Of a stretch of DNA of 64,000 bases, positions 57,397 to 64,000 are shown piece by piece. This DNA is from Cytophagales bacterium (GTDB lineage: Bacteria > Bacteroidota > Bacteroidia > Cytophagales > Spirosomataceae): contig RDXN01000061.1 in the NCBI GenBank assembly GCA_004292855.1, forward strand, positions 1-64,000, in the 5' to 3' direction. The notes below the pieces were generated by a model. It searched no databases. It worked only from the letters and a program-made list of their open reading frames with translations, and had not been told where the DNA came from. Each line of letters begins with the position of its first letter. Position 1 is the stretch's first letter. The translations under genes were made by a program, and so were the position numbers.

Positions 57397-59781
57397 ATGC
57401 TTTCAAACTACCTCAAAATCGCCCTACGCACCCTCTGGCGGAATCGCCTTTTCACCGCTATCAACGGCCTGGGGCTGGCCATTGGCCTGGCCTGCGTGGT
57501 GGTGCTGGTGCTGTTTGCCCAAAAATGCCTCACTTGGGACAGTGCCCACGAAAAGCTCGACCGAATTTACTATGTGCAGACAGCCGCCCCCGACGGGCAG
57601 ACCTACGGCGAAACCGTGTACCCGCTGCTCGATCAGATGCTGCGCGACTACCCTGAGCTGGAGACCGGCACCCACCAACAACGCTGGAACAACCCCTGGA
57701 TCGAATACGGCGGCAAGAGTGCGCAGGAATCTACCAATTATGTCGACTCCACGTTTTTCGACGTATTTACCTTCCCGTTTAAATACGGCGACCCCAAAAC
57801 TGCCCTCCAAAACAAGCGTTCTGTTGTACTGGTCGACTACGTGGCCGAGAACCTATTTGGCGACAAAAATCCGGTTGGCAAAACCGTGACTGTAAACGAT
57901 ACCCTGCAATACACCGTAACGGGCGTTCTGGAAAAACTCCCGGCCAACTCGTCGCAACAGTTTGCCGTGTTGCTGCCAGTGGCCAATCTGATGGACGATC
58001 CGGGCTTCCGCCAAAACGCCGACTGGTATAACACCTTTGCCGTTACGTTCCTATTGCTCAAGCCCGGCACCGACCCGGCCCGGTTGCAGGCCAAACTGCC
58101 GCAGTTGGTCAAAAAGCACTTTAATGCCGACGCCCAGAAGCAGCAGTTGCGGCTGGCGGCCTTCAAAAACTTTATTTACGAGGAGAATCCGTCGTTTCGG
58201 GGGCTGATTTATGCGGCTTTCGGGATCGCGGCTATTTTGTTGCTCATTATCAGCATCAACCTCATTAACCTGAACATGGCCTCGGCCCTGCCCCGCGCCA
58301 AAGAGGTGGCCATGCGGCAAGTGGTGGGAGCCAACAAACGGCTGATCATGAATCAGTTCTGGGTCGAATCGGCCCTGGTGGTGGCCGTTTCGCTCGTGCT
58401 GTCGGTGTTGTTTGCGGTGTTCTACCTGATCCCTCAGTTTAATCAGCTCCGCGAAGGACGCATGCAGTTGTCGATCTCCCTCGCCGACGATTACCCCACC
58501 ATCCTGACCGTTCTGGGCCTTGCGCTCGTGGTGGCTCTGGTTGCCGGCACGTACCCCGCTCTTTACCTGCTGGGCCTTAAAACGACCGAAGCCGTGAAGG
58601 GTAAACTGTCGGGTAGCCCCAAAAGTGGGCGACTCCGGCAAAGCGCGCTGATTGTGGTGCAGTTTACCCTCGCCGTAGTGCTCATTTTGGGGACTATCGG
58701 GATGCGCGAGCAGATTCAGTTTATGAAAGAGGCTCCCCTGGGCTACGACAAAGAGAATGTGCTGGTGTTCAAGACCGATCTGGCTTACCGCAACGAAACG
58801 GCGGCCCTCTCGGCGGGACGAGGCATTATGAACCGGCTCCGCGAAAACCCGGACGTAGTTTCGTTTACGAGCAACTATTTCACACCCGCATCGTTTCAGG
58901 ACAATTTCAACATGTACCATCCCGATGGGCAGGAGAACCGAGCCGTGCGGCTGCGTCACATGGGTGGGGCTGTGAATTTTACGGAAACCTACCGGATTCC
59001 GATGCGCGAAGGCCGCAACTTCTCCGATGCCACGCCGGCCGATTCGGCTAACAACGCGGTGGTTATCAATGAGTCGACCATGCGGGCGTTTGGCTGGAAA
59101 TCCGCCGTGGGCCGCAAGCTCCGGCAACTCAACAACCCCACGATTTACACGGTCGTTGGCGTCACGAAAGACTACCATTACCGCAGTCTGAAAGAGGCCA
59201 TCGGCCCCACGTTGCAGTTCTACGGGGGGCGCGAGAGCCTGAACAGTTTCCTGTCCGTACGCGTCACCAACGCATCGAAAGCACCCGCCCTCGTGGCCGA
59301 CCTGGAACGGGAGTTCAAGAAAATTCCAGCCCGCCGTGCCCTCACCTACACCTATCTTTCCGACGACGTGGCGCAGGCGTATCAACCCCTCGGCAACGCC
59401 TGGCTGCTTATTAGCTTCGTCACGTTTATTGCCATTCTGACGGCCTGCGCGGGCATTTTTGGGCTAATTACCATCGTGGCCCAACGGCGTACCAAAGAAA
59501 TCGGCGTGCGCAAAGTGCTGGGAGCCAGTGTGGCGAGTATCACCACCCTGCTGTCGATGGACTTCTTGAAACTAGTCTTTTTGGCTATCGCCATTGCCAC
59601 GCCGGTTGGTTGGTGGCTAGGCGGGAAAATGCTCAATTACTTTGCCTATCACACCGCTGTGCAGTGGTGGTATGTGGTGGTGGCCGCGTTGCTGGCTATT
59701 GGTATCGCGATGGGGTCGGTGGTTTTCCAGGCGGTCCGGGCGGCTGTGGCAAACCCAGTAAAGAGTTTGCGGAGTGAATAA
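57397..59781 (+). CDS. FtsX/MacB-type ABC permease 5
   Basis: 794 residues (MLSNYLKIALRTLWRNRLF). Helix about 20-43, MacB_PCD, middle block with PRAKEVAMRQVVGANKRLIM, second periplasmic domain, then RRTKEIGVRKVLGASVASI and three helices, ending NPVKSLRSE. The mid motif has AM-RQ where the others have G-RK. First gene of a unit with permease 6, the secreted protein and permease 7, under the sigma-54-like promoter. No ATPase in this unit up to the window's edge. Confidence 0.92.
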   Translation: MLSNYLKIALRTLWRNRLFTAINGLGLAIGLACVVVLVLFAQKCLTWDSAHEKLDRIYYVQTAAPDGQTYGETVYPLLDQMLRDYPELETGTHQQRWNNPWIEYGGKSAQESTNYVDSTFFDVFTFPFKYGDPKTALQNKRSVVLVDYVAENLFGDKNPVGKTVTVNDTLQYTVTGVLEKLPANSSQQFAVLLPVANLMDDPGFRQNADWYNTFAVTFLLLKPGTDPARLQAKLPQLVKKHFNADAQKQQLRLAAFKNFIYEENPSFRGLIYAAFGIAAILLLIISINLINLNMASALPRAKEVAMRQVVGANKRLIMNQFWVESALVVAVSLVLSVLFAVFYLIPQFNQLREGRMQLSISLADDYPTILTVLGLALVVALVAGTYPALYLLGLKTTEAVKGKLSGSPKSGRLRQSALIVVQFTLAVVLILGTIGMREQIQFMKEAPLGYDKENVLVFKTDLAYRNETAALSAGRGIMNRLRENPDVVSFTSNYFTPASFQDNFNMYHPDGQENRAVRLRHMGGAVNFTETYRIPMREGRNFSDATPADSANNAVVINESTMRAFGWKSAVGRKLRQLNNPTIYTVVGVTKDYHYRSLKEAIGPTLQFYGGRESLNSFLSVRVTNASKAPALVADLEREFKKIPARRALTYTYLSDDVAQAYQPLGNAWLLISFVTFIAILTACAGIFGLITIVAQRRTKEIGVRKVLGASVASITTLLSMDFLKLVFLAIAIATPVGWWLGGKMLNYFAYHTAVQWWYVVVAALLAIGIAMGSVVFQAVRAAVANPVKSLRSE

Positions 59782-59797
59782 CTAAACAACAACACTA

Positions 59798-62191
59798 ATG
59801 ATACGAAACTATCTCAAAATCGCCTGGCGGAGTTTGCAGAAAAACCGCCTGTTTACCCTGCTCAACGGACTTGGGCTGGCCATCGGTCTGGCAGTGGCCT
59901 TATTGCTCTTGCTCTACGCCCGCGACGAAACGGCCTTCGACCGGCACCACCAACACGCCGACCGGATTGCCCGCGTGACCCTCGCAGCCACATTCGATGG
60001 AAAAACCGAACGGTGGGGCAACGCCCCCAACGTGGTCGGGCCAACGATGAAAACGCAACTGCCGAACGTGGAAAATCAAGTCCGGTTTATGCGGCACAAA
60101 TTTGGGCAAACGGCGTTTGTGCATTCGGGGGAGGCCCGGTTTACGGAGAAAAACTTGTATTGGGCCGATAGCACCCTGTTTTCGGTGTTCGATGTGCCGT
60201 TGCTGATGGGCAACCCCAAAACGGCCCTCGTCGGACCTAATCGGGTGATCGTGAGTCAGTCGGCGGCAAAACGCTACTTCGGAACGGAAAACCCACTGGG
60301 AAAAGTGCTCGACGTTGACCGCAGCAATCAACTGGAGGTAACGGGCGTGTACGCCGATTTTCCGGGCACCTCAACCCTCGATGCCGATTTGATTGGTTCG
60401 TTTGCCAGTGTCGGTTGGGCCAGCGACCCCACAAATCAAAGCTGGAGCAATGCCAGTTTCGAGACGTATGTGTTGCTGAAACCACAGACTGATCTGGCCA
60501 ACCTCGAACGGCAACTGGCAGGGCTAGTCCTCAAAAACGTACCCGAACAAAACCGGTTTTACACCCTCCATCTGCAACCCCTGCCCGCTATTCACCTTCA
60601 CTCTGCCGACATCAAAAACACCAGCTTCACCCGCGTGGGCGACGCCCGCCAGGTGAGTATTTTGTACGGACTGGCACTCATCATCCTGGTTATTGCGAGC
60701 ATCAACTACATGAATCTGGCAACGGCGCAGGCCCAAACCCGCTCCAAAGAAGTGGGTATCAACAAGGTAGTGGGGGCCACCCGAATCCAGTTGATCGGAC
60801 GTTTTTACGCCGAAACCGCCTTAATCGTGTGCGGGGCCGTGTTGCTGAGCATTGGGCTGGTTGTATTGGCTCTACCCTGGCTCAACACATTGGTCGAAAA
60901 GCAGCTTACATTAACGGCCCTGTTCAATACCGAGATGGTGCTTAACCTGTTGGGGTTGGCCGTGGGCATTGTGCTGTTGGCGGGTCTTTACCCAGCCCTG
61001 ATTTTGTCGGGCTTTTCGGCCCAAAACCTGCTTACGGCTTCGCTACGGGCAACAACGGGGGGCGGTGGTCTCCGGCGGTCGCTGGTAGTTACTCAGTTTG
61101 TCGCTTCGCTTGTATTGGCCATCTGCACCCTGTTTTTTTACCAGCAATTGCAGTTCATTCAGCAGCGAAAACTCGGTTACGAACCCACGCAGGTCGTGGC
61201 GGTTACCACAGCAACGGTGCAGTCGAAAGAGCAGATGGACCGTCTGAAGAATGATTTTGAGGCACTGAGCACGGTAGACAACGTTTGCCGGGCGCAAGCA
61301 TTTCCGGGGCGGGATGGCAGTGGGCGCAGCCTCACAAAACCGCTCGACAGTAAGGCCACGACCTATATCACGTCCAACCGGGTCACGTCGACGTTTGTTG
61401 ATGTGTTGAGCTTAAAACTACTAGCGGGCACGACCTTGCCGGTCAACAAAGACGCCAAAGACACGACCGTACAGGTAGTTCTGAACAAAACAGCCGTCGA
61501 TTTTCTGGGCTACACACCTGCTCAGGCCATTGGCAAAATAGCCCCCGGCGTGTTCAATAATTCAGCCCAAATTGTGGGCGTTGTAGCCGATTTCCATTTT
61601 GAGTCGTTGCACCAGCCCATCAAGGCCTACGCGTTTCACAACGCCGACACGGAAGATCGCCCGTTTATGTTGGTCAAAACCCGGACCCAGAACCTGCCCG
61701 AAACCATGCGGCAACTGGAGGCCGTTTACCAGAAAAGCCTGCCCGATTCGGCCTTTGAATTTACCTTTCTGGACCAACACCTAAACAGCCTGTATCGCAG
61801 CGAACAGCGCACGGCTACGATTGTCCTGATTTTTGCCGGACTGGCCATTTTCATTGCCTGCCTCGGTTTGTTTGGCCTGGCTACCTTTACCACCGAACAG
61901 CGAACGAAAGAAATTGGCGTCCGTAAAGTATTGGGAGCCAGCGTGGCGAGCATTGTGACTTTACTCAGCAAAGACTTTTTACGGCTGGTGGTCATTGCCA
62001 TTCTGATTGCCTCACCCCTTGCTTGGTACGCCATGACCCGCTGGCTGGAAGGGTTCGCCTACAAAGTCAATTTGGCCTGGTGGGTGTTTGCCGGGGCAGG
62101 CTTGTTAGCCGTGGTTGTCGCGTTGCTGACCGTGAGTTTCCAAAGTGTGAGGGCCGCCCTGAAGAACCCCGTTAAATCATTACGTAGCTAG
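59798..62191 (+). CDS. FtsX/MacB-type ABC permease 6
   Basis: 797 residues, 16 bp after permease 5. MIRNYLKIAWRSLQKNRLF, helix (about 20-42), MacB_PCD, TRSKEVGINKVVGATRIQLI in the middle block (INK in place of IRK), a second periplasmic domain and QRTKEIGVRKVLGASVASI, ending NPVKSLRS, one residue short of the usual end. Same operon as permease 5 and the secreted protein. Confidence 0.92.
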   Translation: MIRNYLKIAWRSLQKNRLFTLLNGLGLAIGLAVALLLLLYARDETAFDRHHQHADRIARVTLAATFDGKTERWGNAPNVVGPTMKTQLPNVENQVRFMRHKFGQTAFVHSGEARFTEKNLYWADSTLFSVFDVPLLMGNPKTALVGPNRVIVSQSAAKRYFGTENPLGKVLDVDRSNQLEVTGVYADFPGTSTLDADLIGSFASVGWASDPTNQSWSNASFETYVLLKPQTDLANLERQLAGLVLKNVPEQNRFYTLHLQPLPAIHLHSADIKNTSFTRVGDARQVSILYGLALIILVIASINYMNLATAQAQTRSKEVGINKVVGATRIQLIGRFYAETALIVCGAVLLSIGLVVLALPWLNTLVEKQLTLTALFNTEMVLNLLGLAVGIVLLAGLYPALILSGFSAQNLLTASLRATTGGGGLRRSLVVTQFVASLVLAICTLFFYQQLQFIQQRKLGYEPTQVVAVTTATVQSKEQMDRLKNDFEALSTVDNVCRAQAFPGRDGSGRSLTKPLDSKATTYITSNRVTSTFVDVLSLKLLAGTTLPVNKDAKDTTVQVVLNKTAVDFLGYTPAQAIGKIAPGVFNNSAQIVGVVADFHFESLHQPIKAYAFHNADTEDRPFMLVKTRTQNLPETMRQLEAVYQKSLPDSAFEFTFLDQHLNSLYRSEQRTATIVLIFAGLAIFIACLGLFGLATFTTEQRTKEIGVRKVLGASVASIVTLLSKDFLRLVVIAILIASPLAWYAMTRWLEGFAYKVNLAWWVFAGAGLLAVVVALLTVSFQSVRAALKNPVKSLRS

Positions 62192-62218
62192 TAATCAATC
62201 GTTTCAAACACAAATACA

Positions 62219-62836
62219 ATGAAAACCATCTTAACATCCCTCCTACTGACGTTGAGCCTGTCGGCAATGGCCCAGCAATCGCGCACCTCGATGACGCACT
62301 CTAGCATCGACGACGATGACAAAACGATGTCGATTAAGGTCGATGGCACCGTGAATGGCCGGGAGATCAGCTACAACCGTCGGTTCGACGTGCGCGGCAT
62401 GAACGGTTCCCAAAAAGACGCCCTCAAACAGCGTGTTTTCGACTCGCTCGGCGTTGGTGAGTCACCCAAACCACCCAAACCACCTGTGCCTCCAGCCGCC
62501 CGCAGAGGACCAAACGGCCCTGTTGGCCCACAAGACCCTGAGCCATCACGCCGTCGGGAACACACGTCGGAGCACTCTGACGACGATGCGAATAAGGAAT
62601 CGGTAACGTTTGTGTGCAAGACCTGCACGGGTAACATGAAACTTGAAATTCTGGGGCACAACTTCGGCTTCACGCGCGAAGCGAAGACCAACAAAGACCG
62701 CGAAAACCCATTTCCGATGACGGTCGATATGGCTCCGGGCAAATACGAGTACATCTACTGGCAAAATAGCGTGCAACAAATGCACCTGCTATTCGAGGTA
62801 AAGGCCGGGGAGAAAAACGAAGTGACGGTTAAATAA
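62219..62836 (+). CDS. Small exported protein of unknown function in the permease operon
   Basis: 205 residues. Signal peptide MKTILTSLLLTLSLSAMAQQ, then a charged region (DDDDKTMSIKVDG), a Pro-rich linker (about 81-112, with KPPKPPVPP) and a C-terminal beta-rich part (SVTFVCKTCTGNMKLEILG and PGKYEYIYWQNS). A CxxC pair (CKTC) could bind metal or form a disulfide. I do not recognise the family. It sits 27 bp after permease 6 and 8 bp before permease 7, so it is likely a partner or substrate of this exporter unit. Confidence 0.75.
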   Translation: MKTILTSLLLTLSLSAMAQQSRTSMTHSSIDDDDKTMSIKVDGTVNGREISYNRRFDVRGMNGSQKDALKQRVFDSLGVGESPKPPKPPVPPAARRGPNGPVGPQDPEPSRRREHTSEHSDDDANKESVTFVCKTCTGNMKLEILGHNFGFTREAKTNKDRENPFPMTVDMAPGKYEYIYWQNSVQQMHLLFEVKAGEKNEVTVK

Positions 62837-62844
62837 CCAAAACC

Positions 62845-64000
62845 ATGTTCCGAAACCAACTCAAAATTGCCCTGCGCCACCTCTGGCGAAATCGCCTGTT
62901 TACAACGTTGAACGTGCTCGGCCTGAGCATTGGCCTGAGCGTTACGTGGCTTATTTTCAGGCTTGTCAGCTATGAGTTTGCATACGATCAACTGCACCCC
63001 GACAAAGAGCGTATTTACCGGGTGGTGAGTTGGTTTCGGTTCGATGGAAAACCGTCGGGCAACCCCGGTACGCCCGTGCCGCTCGCGCAAACGGCCCGCA
63101 CAGCCGTGCCGGGGGTTGAGCGGGTAGTGCCTGTTTTTCAGGAGTGGACAAGCGTACGGGTGCCGGGGCCAACCAAAAAGCCGACCGTTTTCAAAGAGCC
63201 GAAAGACTTAGTCGCGACCAACGGCAACTATTTTGCCCTCTTCCCCCACACGCGGCTGGCGGGTGGCTCGTTGACCCGACTCCTGTCACAGCCGAATGAG
63301 GTTGTTCTAACCCAAAGCCGGGCCGCTCTGTATTTCCCCGGCCTGACGCCCGAACAGGTCGTAGGCCGCACCATCACGTATTTCGATTCGGTGGCCGTAA
63401 AAGTGACCGCCGTGGTGAGCGACCTCCCCTACCTGAGCAGTTTCGACAATAAAGAATTTCTCTCGGTGTCGACTCTGCGACTGTCAGACAACGATAATGA
63501 CTGGGGTAACGTAAATAGCAACCGGCAGATTCTGCTCAAACTGGCCTCAACGGCCAACGCAGAGCAAGTACAGCGTCAGCTTACGCGTATTTCGTCGGGC
63601 AAAGCGGCCAAAAGTCTGGCAAGTTTTAATATGTCGCCCAATGACCGCTGGCATGTGTTGCAACCCCTCGCTGACGTCCATTTCGGCACCGAATTCGGCG
63701 ACTCCTTCCGAAAGGCCAGCCGGACAACGCTGTACGGGCTAATGGGTATGGCCTTATTTATCTTGCTACTGGCCGTTATCAATTACATCAATCTGGCCTC
63801 GGCGCAGGTCCCCCAACGTGCCCGCGAGATCAGCATCCGCAAAACGCTTGGCGGGCGTGCGAGGGGCCTGATCGGGCAGTTCGTGGGCGAAACGCTGTTT
63901 GTTACGCTACTGGCTCTGGGTCTGGCGTTTCTGCTGTCGCAGGCATTCCTGACACAGTATGGCGACCTCCTGCCCGAAGGCAGTCTAATCTATATTAATT
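62845..64000 (+). CDS. FtsX/MacB-type ABC permease 7 (cut by window end)
   Basis: At least 385 codons, open to the edge. MFRNQLKIALRHLWRNRLF, a helix (LNVLGLSIGLSVTWLIFRLV), the MacB_PCD domain, and the middle block with QRAREISIRKTLGGRARGLIG, then the start of the next helices. The Gly-Gly in TLGG replaces the usual LG(A/S). It is the fourth gene of the 57397 operon. A second half like that of the other permeases should follow beyond 64000. Confidence 0.9.
   Translation, partial: MFRNQLKIALRHLWRNRLFTTLNVLGLSIGLSVTWLIFRLVSYEFAYDQLHPDKERIYRVVSWFRFDGKPSGNPGTPVPLAQTARTAVPGVERVVPVFQEWTSVRVPGPTKKPTVFKEPKDLVATNGNYFALFPHTRLAGGSLTRLLSQPNEVVLTQSRAALYFPGLTPEQVVGRTITYFDSVAVKVTAVVSDLPYLSSFDNKEFLSVSTLRLSDNDNDWGNVNSNRQILLKLASTANAEQVQRQLTRISSGKAAKSLASFNMSPNDRWHVLQPLADVHFGTEFGDSFRKASRTTLYGLMGMALFILLLAVINYINLASAQVPQRAREISIRKTLGGRARGLIGQFVGETLFVTLLALGLAFLLSQAFLTQYGDLLPEGSLIYIN

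Overview
The window looks like chromosomal DNA from a gliding-type Bacteroidota, most likely a Cytophagales/Spirosomaceae member (Spirosoma-like). The grounds are a giant SprB-repeat adhesin, a protein with a C-terminal tail of type IX secretion (T9SS) type, three Uma2-family genes, many FtsX/MacB-type permeases, TAnnTTTG promoter boxes placed right before start codons, few Shine-Dalgarno sites, moderately high GC and many small palindromic repeats between genes. The genus is an inference; there is no rRNA or tRNA in the window.

Layout. 1-8085 (minus): a giant secreted adhesin of SprB repeats, interrupted by an in-frame stop at 1177-1179; the repeat frame stays open to base 1. 8239-13080: folate genes pabB/pabC, a heme-oxygenase-like protein, miaA, an unrecognised protein and a Uma2 gene. 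13140-18644: a secreted unknown, an autoregulated ArsR operon (ArsR, SRPBCC, DoxX, YdeI-like), a lipoprotein propeller, a RidA-like protein and an AlkZ-like winged-helix protein. 18791-22824: a META-domain lipoprotein, an ECF sigma factor overlapping a membrane anti-sigma/porin-like protein, and a PEP-mutase-like enzyme coupled to an Ada-type regulator. 22887-28122: accessory-looking genes (HTH-pentapeptide protein, Fic, Nudix, a DUF4932-like zincin, a HigBA-type toxin-antitoxin pair). The toxin-antitoxin pair lies between two 232-bp copies of the 3' end of recG. 28149-36883: recG, a mini kinase coupled to an M20 amidohydrolase, Uma2, mazG, a phosphoesterase, a diiron acyl-ACP desaturase and an acyltransferase.

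36887-64000 is dominated by one theme: an NtrC-type response regulator, a secreted choice-of-anchor-I protein, an HlyD adaptor, one LolD/MacB-type ATPase and seven FtsX/MacB permeases (the last cut by the window edge), with PadR, ArsR/SdpI, a Zn-protease-like gene and an unknown secreted protein interspersed. Only one ATPase serves seven permeases here. Inverted repeats with the core TTGTCCG-N4-CGGACAA lie upstream of the regulator and of transporter operons. At two operons they sit about 64 bp before plausible sigma-54 promoters, which suggests a sigma-54-dependent regulon for these exporters. This is the most interesting system-level signal, followed by the recG/toxin-antitoxin arrangement.

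Non-coding DNA is rich in repeats: hairpin elements (some translated into protein ends), AGTGAAAG arrays, a BIME-like element split by a 161-bp MITE with a TTA target duplication, and several operators next to ArsR, PadR, XRE and Fic genes. No CRISPR array, tRNA or rRNA was seen.
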